Assembly (NCBI GenBank): GCA_016800925.1 | Contig: JABCPU010000037.1 | Span: 62,001-126,000, forward strand | Origin: Suillus spraguei | Lineage: Eukaryota > Basidiomycota > Agaricomycetes > Boletales > Suillaceae | DNA: 64,000 nucleotides | Reading direction: 5' to 3' | Shown here: piece by piece, positions 46,349 to 58,774 of the stretch | Position numbering within the stretch: the stretch's first letter is position 1 | Layout: every line of letters begins with the position of its first letter | The notes under the pieces: model-generated | What the model saw: only the letters and a program-made list of their open reading frames with translations | What the model was told of the DNA's origin: nothing | Database searches by the model: none | Program-made: the position numbers and the translations under genes

Positions 46349-48208
46349 ATGCCACCAGCTGGCATGAACAACGCGGTTCCCACGGTCTCGGTACCTGGCA
46401 GAAGCAGCCGCAGCACGACAGCCAACAAGGCACTACTCGCCAACAGCAAAAGCATTGAAGAGCACATAGCAGGCACAGGTATCCGCACAGACATCACTAA
46501 CTCCTCCTCAGCTAGAAAACTCCTCAACACGCATGGTCTCACCCTCCCAGTAGCAGGAAAAGCCCTCAAGGGGATTGCCCCAGCCTTATTTGAACTCAGT
46601 GGCACAGCAACCAACCTAGGTGCCACCAACGTAGAGATCATGAGAGCTATGGCAATCATCATTCACGAAGCCGAGAAAGACCTTGACATGGAGAAGATCA
46701 TAGACAAGATAGACGTGCTAATCAAAGGTCCCATTGCACTATTGGATGAGAAAGTGGACACCCTGGCAGAAATAGCAACGACACACAAATCCACGCTAGC
46801 AGAAGTGGTCACGGAGGTGCACACCCAACTCAACAACTCGTCAGAAGACATAGGAAAGATAGTAGAGAGCGCCAAGCATGCAGCTAGCTCAATCCCAGCG
46901 AGGTCTGACAGACCATTATCATACGCCACAATCACCAAGACAGGAATTCCTTCCCCACTAACCAAGATCCTAGCACGCAGCGATGCCCAGGACAGGCAAA
47001 TACTGATAGACAGACGCTCCGTTTTGATAGCTAACTCCCTAAAAGAACTAACAGAAGCACAACTGGTGGCCAAGGCAACCACCGCCCTCGAATTAATGTC
47101 GGAAAAAGGTATAGAAATCCTCAAGGAACTAACCTTCATCTCAGCTAGGCGGCTCCCCCATGGAGGCATCCTCTACGAACTCAACTCCAAGTCAGCAGCC
47201 GAATGGTTCAACACACCGGCCAACCGCAGCAACTTCCTCGAACATTTCGCATCGAACGTCACCATCAAAGAAAGGTCGTTCCACGTCCTCATGGAAAACG
47301 TCCCTGTCACCTTCGTTCCAGATAACCCAGCAGCAATCGCGGACATCGAAAACAAGGCCGGCTTCAAATCGAGAACTATCAGCAAAGCAAGATTCATCAA
47401 ACCAATCGCTAGACGCCAACCAAACCAACGCACTGCACACACTATCATCACTTTTTCATCGAAAGCGAACGCCAACCAGGCCATCAAGGACGGCCTAGTT
47501 ATAGCAGGCAAGAAGGTATACAGCCGCAAACTCCTCCCAGAACCCACCCGCTGCCTCAAGTGTCACTCCTTCGAAGGAGGACACATAGCGGCAGAATGCC
47601 CTCAAGAAAACGACACGTGCGGCACATGTGGCGACCAACACCGAACCACATCCTGTTCAGTAACTGACCCATCCGAACACTACTGTGCCAACTGCAAAAC
47701 AAAGGGTCACGTGGCCTGGAGCAGAGATTGCCCAATCTTCAAGCAAAAATGGGACAACAACAAGAAACGAAACGACGACACCAAGTATATCTACTTCCCT
47801 ACTGACGACCCGCTAACCTGGGAAACTACTACTGACACCAGCTCGAACACAGCGCCACCCCCCAATCTCCAGCAGAACGACACCCCAAACCAGCAGGAAC
47901 CTCGCTACCCACCCCCAGAAAGAAACCATCAAGGCTGGCAACCCTCGAACAGACGGCATCAACCTCAGACAGGCAACAACCCCCGCAACGCAAACCTCAT
48001 CCCACTCGGCCAGCCCAGAGCCCAACAACGACTCCCGTCAACCTGGTTCAACTCTGAACAGGACCGCAGCACGCCCAACCCCAATATACCCGACCCGAAA
48101 ACAAACACTAACCAACCTAGCACTCCTCCCCATTGGTCGCCCACCCCTACTCCTCCTCCAACCTCCTACCCGAACGTCAGTGAGAACGACCTCACCGGTT
48201 GGGATTGA
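46349..48208 (+). CDS. LINE ORF1 (gag-like nucleic-acid-binding protein)
   Basis: 619 residues, intact. An N-terminal Ser/Thr-rich part is followed by a helical region (NLGATNVEIMRAMAIIIH) with a coiled-coil-like stretch. Then comes an RRM-like or nucleic-acid-binding middle (YATITKTGIPSPLTKILARS to VPDNPAAIADIENKAG) and three zinc knuckles: C-x2-C-x6-H-x4-C at CLKCHSFEGGHIAAEC, a shorter CGTCGDQHRTTSC, and CANCKTKGHVAWSRDC. The Pro/Gln/Asn-rich tail ends at TGA 48206-48208. The protein should coat LINE RNA. Its stop codon is followed after two bases by the ORF2 ATG. Confidence 0.88.
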   Translation: MPPAGMNNAVPTVSVPGRSSRSTTANKALLANSKSIEEHIAGTGIRTDITNSSSARKLLNTHGLTLPVAGKALKGIAPALFELSGTATNLGATNVEIMRAMAIIIHEAEKDLDMEKIIDKIDVLIKGPIALLDEKVDTLAEIATTHKSTLAEVVTEVHTQLNNSSEDIGKIVESAKHAASSIPARSDRPLSYATITKTGIPSPLTKILARSDAQDRQILIDRRSVLIANSLKELTEAQLVAKATTALELMSEKGIEILKELTFISARRLPHGGILYELNSKSAAEWFNTPANRSNFLEHFASNVTIKERSFHVLMENVPVTFVPDNPAAIADIENKAGFKSRTISKARFIKPIARRQPNQRTAHTIITFSSKANANQAIKDGLVIAGKKVYSRKLLPEPTRCLKCHSFEGGHIAAECPQENDTCGTCGDQHRTTSCSVTDPSEHYCANCKTKGHVAWSRDCPIFKQKWDNNKKRNDDTKYIYFPTDDPLTWETTTDTSSNTAPPPNLQQNDTPNQQEPRYPPPERNHQGWQPSNRRHQPQTGNNPRNANLIPLGQPRAQQRLPSTWFNSEQDRSTPNPNIPDPKTNTNQPSTPPHWSPTPTPPPTSYPNVSENDLTGWD

Positions 48209-48210
48209 TA

Positions 48211-51200
48211 ATGGACAACACTATCAACGCACCGATTCGCGACGACTTCAAGATATGGCAACAGAACCTACGCAAATCACCCAACGCGTGGGAGCACATG
48301 CTCAAGAACCTCGACCCAGAAAAATACGACCTCGCATGCATCCAGGAGCCATATCTCAACCCAGTCAACCTAGCCAACGCCTCCAACTTAAGATCCTACT
48401 GGGACGTCATATACCCATCCAACCACAACTCAGGCGCGCATCGAACGCAAGTCATCATGCTGGTCAACAAGCGCCTATCAAAAAACAATTGGCACATCAT
48501 CCCAATCAAATCTCCCAACGTCATGGCAATTGAGCTCACGGGCCAATTCAGTAAGGTGCGTATATATAATATCTATAACCCTTGCGACAGCGACCACACT
48601 CTCCACTTCCTTGAACGCCACATGGCAGCTGAAGAACGCGCACAGCGCCTCGCTCAAGGCGAGAACAGCGCAGAACCGCAGCACATAGTCTGGGTGGGCG
48701 ACTTCAACAGACACCACCCCATGTGGGAGCTCCCTCACAACACACACCTGTTCTCGGCGGAGAACCTCAACGCTGCGGGCACACTAATCAATCTTTTAGC
48801 TGTATACAATCTAATCCAGGCACTCCCCCCAGCCATAGCCACCTTGGAAGCTTCCAACACGAAAAACCTCACCCACCCGGACAACGTCTTTTGCTCCGCC
48901 AGCTTCGAAGACAAGTTCACCCAATGCGAAGTACAAACTGACCTCCGCCCAGTAGTCACTGACCACTTTCCCATCATTAGCACCATAGACCTCCAACCCG
49001 AACGAACAACCTCTGCCCCACGACTCAACTATCGGGAAACAGACTGGAATGCGTTCAAGGAAGCCTTGTCCCTCAAACTCGACCAAATGCCTCAAGCAAC
49101 CAAACTCTCCACGCCGGATACCTTCCATGCAGCCTACGAGGCCCTAACCAACGCCATCCTACAGACGGTAAAGGAACAAGTCCCATGCACCAAACCATCG
49201 CCATACGCAAAGAGATGGTGGAAGAAGGAGCTCGACCGAGAACGCAAGCTTGTCCACAAGCTCAGTCGAAAGGCGCGGGCCAGCACAGCAAGAAGGGCTG
49301 ACCCAATCCACGAGGAGTATCGCGTAGCTCGGAACCAATTCTCAGAAAGCATCAAACGAGCGAAGGAACACCACTGGAAAGACTGGCTCGAATCCCTTCC
49401 ACTATCTGACACTTGGTCTTTCCACAGATACGCGTCTGGCAACCCAGCAGACCAAGTCCACACCCGCATCAAAACGCTCCAAGACCCACAGGCTGACGCA
49501 AACTCAAAATCTCAAGACAACCAGCGGAAAAGCGAGTTACTGTACAAGGTTTTCTTCCGCCCTCCCCCGGAAAACAGCTTCGTGGACCCCAACTGCACTT
49601 ACCCGCCTCCCATATGCGAATTCATGCCAATCACCGACCAGCAAGTCTTCAGAGCAATCGCTCGACTCTTCCCTCACAAAGCCCCAGGACTCAACGGAGT
49701 AAGTAACATAGTCTTTACGAAATGCGCTGACTTGCTAGTACCATTCATGGCGCCAATCTTTCGAGCGACCTTCTCTCTAGGAATCTACCCCGAGGACTGG
49801 AAATGCTCCTCCACCATTGTACTCCGTAAACCTGGCCGCCCGCACTATAGCATCCCCAAAGCATACCGTCCGATAACCCTACTCGACACCATGGCTAAGA
49901 TTCTCTCCTCTTGCGTAGCTGACGATCTAACTTATATAGCGGAACAACACGACCTCCTCCCCTCCACTCACTTCGGCGGACGACCAGGCCGATCAACCAC
50001 GGATTCCCTACATCTCCTCACCAAGTTCATAACTGACTCCTGGGCATCAAGCGACAACCACGTGTCACTGCTTTTCCTGGACGTGAAGGCCGCATTTCCC
50101 AGCGTGGTTGTCACCAAGCTCCTTCACAACATGCGCAACGTGGGCATTCCTCGAGAGTACGTAGATTGGTATGGCAGAAGGCTCGAAAGCAGAAAGACGG
50201 TCCTAGTATTCGACGACTTTCACTCTGAAGAATTCAATGTAGCCGACGGCGTGGACCAGGGCTGCCCATTATCACCGCTAGGATTCCTCTTTTATAATTC
50301 AGGCTTACTCCGTGTAGCTAATCCTAACTCCCGCAGTGGCGAAATCAGCCTGGGCTTCATCGACGACGTGGCGCTGGGAGCCAGAGGGCAGTCTTATGAA
50401 GAATCCAACGCCAAACTCAAAACAATGATGGAGAAACCAGGAGGAGCGCTAGACTGGAGTGAGGAGCACAATGCCGAGTTCGAGCTGGACAAGACAGTGC
50501 TATTATGCCTCTCAAAGCACAGAGTCCCCAGCGAAGACAACCCACGCAAAACCGTACCCACCCCCCGTCCTTCAATCACAATCCGCAACCACATCATCAA
50601 CCCCTCGCACTGACACAAATTCCTAGGCGTCATCATCGACGACGAACTCAAGTTCAAAGAGCACGCAGCTTATGCCCTGGCTAAAGGGACCACATACGCC
50701 ATGGCCTGCAAGCGCATGATCAGCCCAACCAAGGGGATACACAGACAACTGATGAGAAGACTCTACGAGAGTGTGGTAGTACCAAAAATGACTTACGCAG
50801 CAGATATTTGGTGTGCAGGCCTAGTTTCCAAAGGCAGGGGGAAAAAGGGTGGGGGCAGAGGCGCACGAGGATTCTCCTCGCAGATGGCGAGAGTCCAGAG
50901 AATGGCCACCTTGCTAATCACTGGCGGACTGAGATCCTCCGCAACAGACCTTCTCGACTCTCACGCCAATGTCTTCCCAGTGCATCAAACAATAAGGAAG
51001 ATTTGCTTCAGATCCACGCTAAGACTAGCCTCGCTCCCTCACACTCACCCTATCGCTAACAGCTTAAACACAGCTTACAGATTTTGCGCGAAGAGGAACT
51101 TCCAAGGCCGAAAACGCCACGCTTCCCCCCTACACAAACTCCTGAACGAGTTCAAGATCAACCCAATGCAAATAGAGAAGATCTCACCAACTCGCCACTA

Positions 51201-52245
51201 CCCAAAATGGTCCCCAGACACGCTCATCAGCATTGCAACTAAGGAGAAAGAAGCAATTAAGGAAGAGGAGCAAGCTGACGAAAGGTGGCGGGCCTACTCA
51301 GATGGATCGGTGGTAGACGGAGGAGTTGGGGGAGCGGCTGTATTGATGAGCGGGGCACGGGTCATAGGCGAGAAAAGATTTCACTTGGGAAACGAAGAGG
51401 AACATACGGTGTACGAGGCGGAGATAATAGGAATGATTCTGGCGGTACAGCTGCTCAAGGAGGCAGGGGGAGAGGGTACAATGGCACTGGGAGTGGACAA
51501 CCAGGCGGCCATAAGGTCCACGAGCTCCTTCCACTCCCAACCCGGTCATTATCTCGTCGACAAGTTCCACGACGACCTAAGGGACCTACTGCCAGAAGCG
51601 GATGGAAGAAAGCTCGTAATCAGGTGGACGCCGGGCCACAAGGGCATAGCGGGAAACGAGGCTGCGGACGAACACGCAAAACGAGCTGCAAGAGGAGAAA
51701 CGTCAGATGGAGGATCGCTACCAGCCTCACTACGCACCAGAGCCCGCAACCCCCTCACCCTCCCCCTCAGCAAATCAGCAGCCAAGCAAACCTTCTACGC
51801 GTTAATCAAGCAGGAGGCAAAATCAATCATGTTAGACTCTCCGCAACTCCAGAGAATCCACACAATTGACCCAACCGTCCCATCCAAGAACTTCGCAAAC
51901 ATCACAGATGACCTACCACACCGCCACAGCTCGCTGATATTCCAGCTACACACTGGCCACGCCCCACTGAACAAATTCCTCCACCAAATCGCAAAGTCCC
52001 CCACAGCACGCTGCCAACAATGCAACGAGCGAGACGAATCGGTTCACCACTTCATCATGTCATGCCACAAGTACGCTAGACAGAGAGCTGCCCTGCGGGC
52101 AGCAGCAGGACCCCAAGCAACCAACCTCCAGTACCTTCTGAGCAACATAGACGGAGTCAAGGAACTGCTGAAGTTCGTCGCACGCACGAGGAGATTAGAG
52201 ACAATCTTTGGAGACGTCACACCTCCAGACCCAAAGGACGGATGA
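48211..52245 (+). pseudogene. LINE ORF2 (endonuclease, reverse transcriptase, RNase H) with one in-frame TGA
   Basis: The polyprotein starts at ATG 48211. The apurinic-type endonuclease shows WQQNLRKSPNAW, CIQEPYL, WVGDFNRHHPMWE and TDHFPI. The reverse transcriptase shows HKAPGLNGVSN, RPITLLDTMAKILSS, FGGRPGRSTTDSLH, LFLDVKAAFPSV and the catalytic FIDDVALG. RNase H follows with AYSDGS, EAEIIGMILA, VDNQAAIRS and WTPGHKGIAGNEAADEHA, keeping all acidic residues. The C terminus has a Cys/His cluster (CQQCNERDESVHHFIMSC). The only break is TGA at 50611-50613, between reverse transcriptase and RNase H in the stretch before KFLGVIIDD. About 1,345 codons in total. Confidence 0.9.
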
Positions 52246-52344
52246 ATAAAACCGCCACAGTGAGGGAAGACAGACACGCCACACACCTCCCTAGACTCGC
52301 CTTAAGATGGCGTCCCTGTTCTCACCTTAGCGCCTAAACCATTA

Positions 52345-52352
52345 GAAAAGAC
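52345..52352. repeat. Left 8-bp target duplication of the KDZ element
   Basis: gaaaagac, repeated at 63376-63383 directly after the right terminal inverted repeat. Eight-base duplications are the norm for KDZ elements. Confidence 0.75.
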
Positions 52353-52371
52353 CACCCTTGGCAGCACTTTT
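52353..52371. repeat. Left terminal inverted repeat of the KDZ element
   Basis: cacccttggcagcactttt; pairs with 63357-63375 inverted, with mismatches at four positions. Confidence 0.7.
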
Positions 52372-52535
52372 TAGACCTTCCCACGGTCTTTCAGACTGGG
52401 TTTCTTGGTGTGCGCTAACCTATCTCCAAGACGTCCCTCCTGAAAGAACCTCCCGCCCATTGCCTCCAGATTCTACTGAATTTTCCTACCAAGGTACGTG
52501 ACCCTCACCTTTGTAAACTGACAAATACTATTCTT

Positions 52536-52770
52536 CTAAAGGAGGTCTGAGAGGAGTGTCTGCGAGGCTTGGGAGGATCGTTGAGGAGGTTTGAGAGAGT
52601 TGTGAGGGAGGTTTGAGAGGGTCGTATGAGAGGTTTGAGAGGGTCGTATGAGAGGTTTGAGAGGGTCATTGGAGAGGTTTGAGAGGGATGTCAGGGAGGT
52701 TTGGAAGGGTCTTCAAGGAGGTTTGAGAAGGTCGTCGAGGAGGTTTGAGAGGGTCGTCGAGGAGGTTTTT
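52536..52770. repeat. 22-bp minisatellite, about 10.5 units
   Basis: Successive 22-base units with the core gaggtttgagagggtc, for example starting at 52580, 52602, 52624, 52646, 52668, 52690, 52712 and 52734. The outer units are more diverged than the middle ones. It is strongly purine-rich on the plus strand and lies inside the KDZ element near its left end. The open frame across it (about 52648-52977) is probably just repeat translation. Confidence 0.9.
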
Positions 52771-53229
52771 GGGGGGGAACATTTGCGATGTTTTGGAGGA
52801 CTGTCACGTATTCACTTATGTTTTCCGTTTGTTTTTTCAACAGGTGTTCCGCTCGACACTCGTGCTTGTAGTAGTGGTGAAAATTTCACACATTGGTTCA
52901 AGCAACATACTCAATGTATTGGATGGATGGTAACAGCACGACAAGATGTTGAACTACATACAGAAGTACTAGGATGAATTAAAAGGGTCAGGTACGAGAA
53001 ATAAAACACATCGAGGGCAGTCACGGTGCATATGAGAGCGGCATAAACGCAGAACAGCAGAACAAGAAACAAAACACATCGAAGGTGGTGCAGAAGAGAG
53101 CGGCATACTAAAAAGGCAGAATAGCAGAACAGGGATGGGCAGGAAGGTGGAAATGACCGGACTACAACTTGGACGACAAAAAATAGAAAGCATAATAATG
53201 AACCGGGGGGCTAAAGGAGATACATACGG

Positions 53230-56200
53230 TCAAGTAGAAGGAGGCGCCTTGCCTGGGTACTCTGCCTGAGAGCTCGAGTTGGGACTTGGTCCATAGTATG
53301 GACTGCGTGAATCGTGACCGGCCCACCTGGAGTCCGCGGTGTATCCAGGTCGTCTCCCATGAGCATGGGGGTCAGGATAGTAACCTCTGCTGTGCTGGGG
53401 AGGCATTCCATGGCTACGATCGTCAAAATCACCACGGGGAGGGTATCCATATTCACGGCGCGTGTATCCATAGTCCATAGCCGGGCTATATCTGTCATGG
53501 TCGGAGTATGCCTGCGAGCGACTGCGCTCCCGTTCCATGCCATGGTCTGTGCTGGATTCTGCCACTGGGGACAAATCTCGTGTAGGGTTGCGAGTATCGT
53601 AGTGCTCAGGAGGGCTTTCGTGACCATGGCCATTGCCATTGTGATGATAGTATAGATCATGTGGATGGAGGCGTTGGTAATCCTGCAGCTGCCAAGACAT
53701 TAATTTAATCATGCAAAAATCAGAGTGTATCACTTACTGGATAGGATGCGTCATGAGTACCACGACCAGGCATACGAGGATCATGCACCTCTCGATTAAG
53801 GCGTTCACGAGGGTCAGGAGGGAAAGGACCGCGGGGGTCAGGAGGAAATGGACCACGGGAGTCAGGAGGGAGAGGCCCACGAGAGCCATAGAAAGGATAA
53901 TTCCTTCGATCACGATGGAAATTATCTGGAAGATCTTGACGGATGGGTTCACGAGAAACTTGACGGTCGGGTTCACGAGATGCGTGACGGTCGGGTTCAT
54001 GAGATAGTTGATGGACAGGTTCACGAGGATCGCGGATTTCACGATGGAGATGCTCTCGACGGCGCATGGACTCCTCAGATTGGCTATCAGTGTTCATGGG
54101 GAGGTTGTGGGGCTCCGGTGGTGCTCGACTGGTCAAGCCGTCATCCAAGGTACCTCGGCTCACCAATCCATTACCTCCATTACCTCCTCCTCCTACATCA
54201 CCGCCTCCTCCTACTACCACTACCACCCCTCCTCCCGATCCTCCAGGAGGCACAGGAAGATGCTCTGCGGGCAAAGATGTGTCTGGTTGCCCCAGAACTT
54301 GGCCAATATCGCTGGCAACATCATGTTGAACTGCGTCTGAAGTTGATGTAGACCGCAGGAGTGCACCGTTCACCTCCGTGTTTGGCTGTGACAGTGGTGC
54401 AGCCGCCTCCTCAGTAGTATCTGCAGGCACATCTGCAGAACTTGTCGCAGAGTTGTCTGCGCTCCTTGGAAAGAGTTTCTGGGACTTGGCTTCGATCCTG
54501 TCGTCAATAGCGTCAGAGTCGCCATCGGAGTATATGGTACGAAGGGCCCGGCCATGACGAGACGTTGGCTTTGTCTTCGAATGAGAACCCTTCATAACTG
54601 GTCGTGCTTTGACACGACCTATAAAATCAAATGTTAGCCCACTGAAATAAATAGATAGATGATGTCGTACCTTTGGTGTTCGCAGGTTGCTCAGAAGGGC
54701 CGTCACGAAGGCGCATAGTAGTAGTCGCAAGGAGGTCTTGATCGTCGCCGGATGACTCTACTGTCACAGGGGATAATGGTCCTCCTTTTGTTGGTGATTG
54801 TAACGGCGCTGGTGTCTCCTTTGATTGTGCACCTGTCCTCCCTGCTTTTGGGAGAATGTCTACAGGTGATATGCGCTTCTTTGATGCACGCAGCTCACCA
54901 CTGGACTTCCGCTTCTTCCTCTTTCCGTGAGACGCATCCTCATACTCCGACTCAGAGTCCTGTTGGTGATGGTCGTTTGTGTCTTGAGAATCGGGGGAAG
55001 AGGATCGAACATCGATCACCTCGCGAGCTGGCGGCCAGGCAACAACCTTAAAAGGCCGTGATGGGGGAGGTACTACCTCAAGACGCATAACAGATTTCCC
55101 TACTGAAGTGGTAGATTTCTTGACTTTAGTAACTGCTGTACTGGACTTGATGCGAGGGGGACCATTGTAGTCGATATGTCCATCGACGAACAGACATCGA
55201 GCGCGTGAATGAGGGTAGTCTGATGGAGGAGCTTCACCGAAAATAACAGGCCGCTGAGAGGTCAATACTGCCGCTATTGAAATTAGACTGTCAGAAAAAC
55301 AAAATCCAGAACATACAAATCGATCACATACCTCGATCCACAACGTCAACTTTCTCGACATACATGGACTTTGCTTTTAAAGCCTCGACAAGGATAGTGA
55401 CCTCCTTCTGTGTCAAACCAGCGACACCCTTGCTCTTTGAACTTGAGGTAATCCCGCGTGACTCGCCTGGCAGGAGACACTTGTGTGCGGGGTAACCCTT
55501 GATGCAAACATTGTCGTCTGCCAGGGCATTCGGCATGAGCTTCCAAGGAAAGGTCCTGTCGGTGCCGAATTTGCCTCCGAACTTGGCTGATGTAGGACAG
55601 TCCATTAGTCTGAATATGATTAGAGTGAACCGAAAACGTACCAACTTGTTTCGTAATTTGCTTCTTGATCCATTTGATACTGTCTTCGCGTCCTTCCAAA
55701 GGGTCAGAACCTGGATCCATGTCATCGGGGTCAGGGTCCTTAGAACCGGGGCGCTTGGAATTCACAACTTTGGAAGAGGACGCCATATCAGTATCTTCCT
55801 GATCCATGAATGCGAGATCGACGGTAGATAATGATATGGAGTTACTGTGACATTTAATGAGATAGTGTAAACTTCAAGATAGTAAAAAAAACTCACTAAA
55901 CTTGGGCTTTGAGGTGACCGATGATAGTGTCATTGTCTGCGCGGCATCGCATGAGAAAGAACTATCGCAGAATATCAATAAGTGCATGAGGTTTAGACAC
56001 GACTTTGACGACTTACGTCTGTTGCTCCAGGCGTTGTGTGTACGTGACCGAGAGAAGCATCCTGATTGACAATCTTGCCACACATAACAGTCGCAGACTC
56101 AAACCCGAATTTAGCGGATGCAACATCTAACTGCATGGATGAATGTACATAAGTGCCGAGACACCAACAATGAAATCACTTACAATATTCGTCACCCTTT

Positions 56201-57551
56201 TCTGAAGCCTCTGGAATGCTTGCGCGCGCTGACTAACTGTTTGAGGCAATCCACCTAACGAAGATATCTCGTCATGCATGTCAAGGATATCTTGAAATGT
56301 GTCGGGGTATTGTTCTTTGAACTTCGCGTAGCAGTCTTTACGCACAGTAGCGCCTGTGAAAAATTTAATTTACATACTGTAATGGATGCATATTGAGAAC
56401 TTACTAGGTGTGCGTGCTCCAACTGGAAGATCTTGATGAAGTCGGGCGAGTTCCTGCTGTGAGTTGTCCTTGAAATAATTAGAATAAAGGTTCCAGTAAT
56501 TGATGCTGCTTGCGGTGCGTCCACGGCTCTTCATGAACAGGTTGATCACTTGATGCATTGGCATCGCAGTAGACCTGGATAATTCAAGTAAGGTCTTATC
56601 GATGGCTGCAAACCCTGCATCAAGTGCATCGTTGGTCTCTGCAGACCTGCGTCCCACGACTGGTAGTTCCTCAGAGCGTGAAGTAAGGCTTTCTTCAGGA
56701 AACCGTTCGTGGATGCTGGAGTCAGGAGAGTAGTGGCTCAAGTCGAGTTGCTGACTTGGCCCAGGACTTGGGGTGTGTGCAGTGGGGACGCTAGGATCAT
56801 TCATGTCCTTCAGTGGTGTGGGTGGAATAATGTTCGTGGAGGGCGGAAGCGCAGGACCAGCTTGAGGGGCTGAGTGAGATGCGCGGTGAAGATCAAATGG
56901 TGGGACTTGACCGGGGAAGCTTTGTATGAAGCCTGAAGGATCTGGAGCCTGATCCCTGAGTAAGGTTGTGAACGGTTCGGCGCCCATGAGATCAAACATA
57001 GTTGTCTGTTGGCCCGTCCAAGTAGGCTGGTCACTCATCGAACCATAGAACATGTCTTGGAGAGGTGCGGGAGCTGGGGGTCGGGAAGCCGCGTCACCTG
57101 TGAAGGGTGATGGGTGGCGACTGCTGCCCTGTGGGACAGTGAGTGATGTTACATCGCCTGTAAATGGTGAGTGGTGCCGAGTGCCGCTCAGTGCAATGGT
57201 AAGTGTTGAATCACTCGCTCCATCTTGAGGCTGGTCCAAAGATGCAGCGCTTGGGCCTGATTGCGCAGAACCTTGCAAAGATGCAGTGCCTGATTGCGCA
57301 GAACCTTGACTGTCTGCATTTGGTTGGCCCCCCCTTCGTCGAATAGAAGCACCTTTGATGACACCGGTGTCACGCGCTGTGGCCTTAAGATGACTCCTCA
57401 ACCTTGATGGAGTCAGCTCGACTGTTGGTTCTTCATACCGACGGCCTCCACCAAATTGTTCATACGCATAGTTGGCGTCAGGAAGGGGAAAGGCTGGAGA
57501 GGATGGCCTGTTGAACAAGTCCAATTCCTCATTGAACGGGGTTTGAGTCAT
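53230..57551 (-). CDS. KDZ-associated accessory protein, ~1,250 aa, low-complexity tail
   Basis: About ten exons from ATG 57551 to TGA 53230. The start MTQTPFNEELDLFNRPSSP leads into a Ser/Gln/Pro-rich region with internal HHSPFTGD repeats. A conserved helical block follows (INYWNLYSNYFKDNSQQELA, then VRKDCYAKFKEQYPDTFQDI with a QRAQAFQRLQKRVTN helix), faintly like an HMG box, then FGFESATVMCGKIVNQD. A second conserved block has CIKGYPAHKCLLPGE. The tail holds a basic KKRKSSGELRASKKR signal, a Gly/Val run, and Pro/Asp/Arg repeats (RGPFPPDPRGPFPPD, EPDR). It shares orientation with the transposase gene and lies within the same TIRs. It is probably a DNA-binding or recruitment partner; function unknown. 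Confidence 0.68.
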
Positions 57552-58774
57552 TCTAAAGAAGTATTGTCAAAGAGGGATACTTCTGAGCATGCAATAACGC
57601 ACCGATGCAAGTATCTGAAAGAACGTAGCTGTCACGAAGGACAGTGCATGAGCAAAGGAGCCAAAAAACAAGTGAAATAAATTTACGCACCAAAATAAGA
57701 TATACGACAGGCCGGCGAATGTTATTTTGTATGTTGAAGGGAGCAAATTTAGCAGAGGAGAGAGGCGTATGAGTGATACGAAGAGCAGCTCCGGAGGAAA
57801 AGACTCACCGCAGCCTCATTATTATATGTATTTTGCTATTAGTACATTCGCGATCAGGGTCACTAAGTTTTATGCTACATAACAAGTTAGAATGCAATCA
57901 GTATCAGGACTCAGGAGCCGACTGACCGGGAGTATTTTCGGTAGGGCCTGTCATGGATGTCTGAGAGGGTTGTGCAGGATCGGTAGGTCCAGGAGGGTCG
58001 TGAACCTACTGGAGTGTATGCCGGCGAGGCTGTCAGCCAGTAAGATTGAGAATATACCTTGTGTTAACATAGAAACACAAACTGCAAGAGATGAGTTGGC
58101 ATGAAATCCTTGACAATAGTATCGAACTACTCACGGCATCAGCCCCAACCAAATGACATGAAAATATCTCGGGACAGCAAGGATACTTGGTATGCTATGG
58201 CGCAATGAGTGGGACAACCTGTACAATACGTTATGAGCTTAAAGCGGCATGACAGTGCATGAATGCTGATTGGAAATGAACCTAGGACTTACCTTGTCCG
58301 ATTGACTCTCCTCTCCGCTCATTGTTCTCATGGCGAATCTAGTACTACGACACGATATCTTCTGGTTGTCGGTGTGCTATGTTCGAGCTGGGAAATGTTT
58401 CTGAGATGTAAGAGGAGCTGTTTGGAGAAGAAACACTTACCATATAATGATTGTGTGCCAGTGTACGATATGGCAAGAAGCAAGAAGAAAGTCATATTCT
58501 ATGATAGGCCTGGCTGATGCAGATTCATTCCACAAGCTCGATGTTTATGGTAGGGAGAAGATTCTTGGATAGGTGTTCGATATAATGATACTTGTTAGGA
58601 TGTATGGCCAACTTGAGGGAGATATATTCTATGATAGCCTGTTTGACGCATCATGATTTGTCCTCGTTGGCAAATTCAAATATGTTTGCGGGGAGGAGAC
58701 AGTATGATAGATTGCTTGCCAATGGTCAATATGTACAGACTTAGGGTAGTAACGGTATGGTACATGCATGCAGG
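57552..58774. other. Spacer between the two KDZ genes
   Basis: About 1.2 kb holding the promoter of the accessory gene and the 3' region of the transposase gene. Short frames here (for example 57892-58104 and 58263-58517 on the plus strand) show no family features. Repeated atgatagcct/ctatgatag-type sequence around 58490-58640 is the only pattern seen. Confidence 0.45.

Noticed and set aside
52536..52770. CRISPR-like array
   Set aside because: The 22-bp units are contiguous with no spacers, and the genome is eukaryotic.
52648..52977. Open frame across the 22-bp repeat
   Set aside because: The sequence is repeat translation, without start context, domain or splice signals.
53230..57551. Accessory KDZ gene as a TET/JBP oxygenase
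   Set aside because: No HxD iron-binding motif or double-stranded beta-helix pattern was seen; the conserved blocks are helical or Cys-containing.
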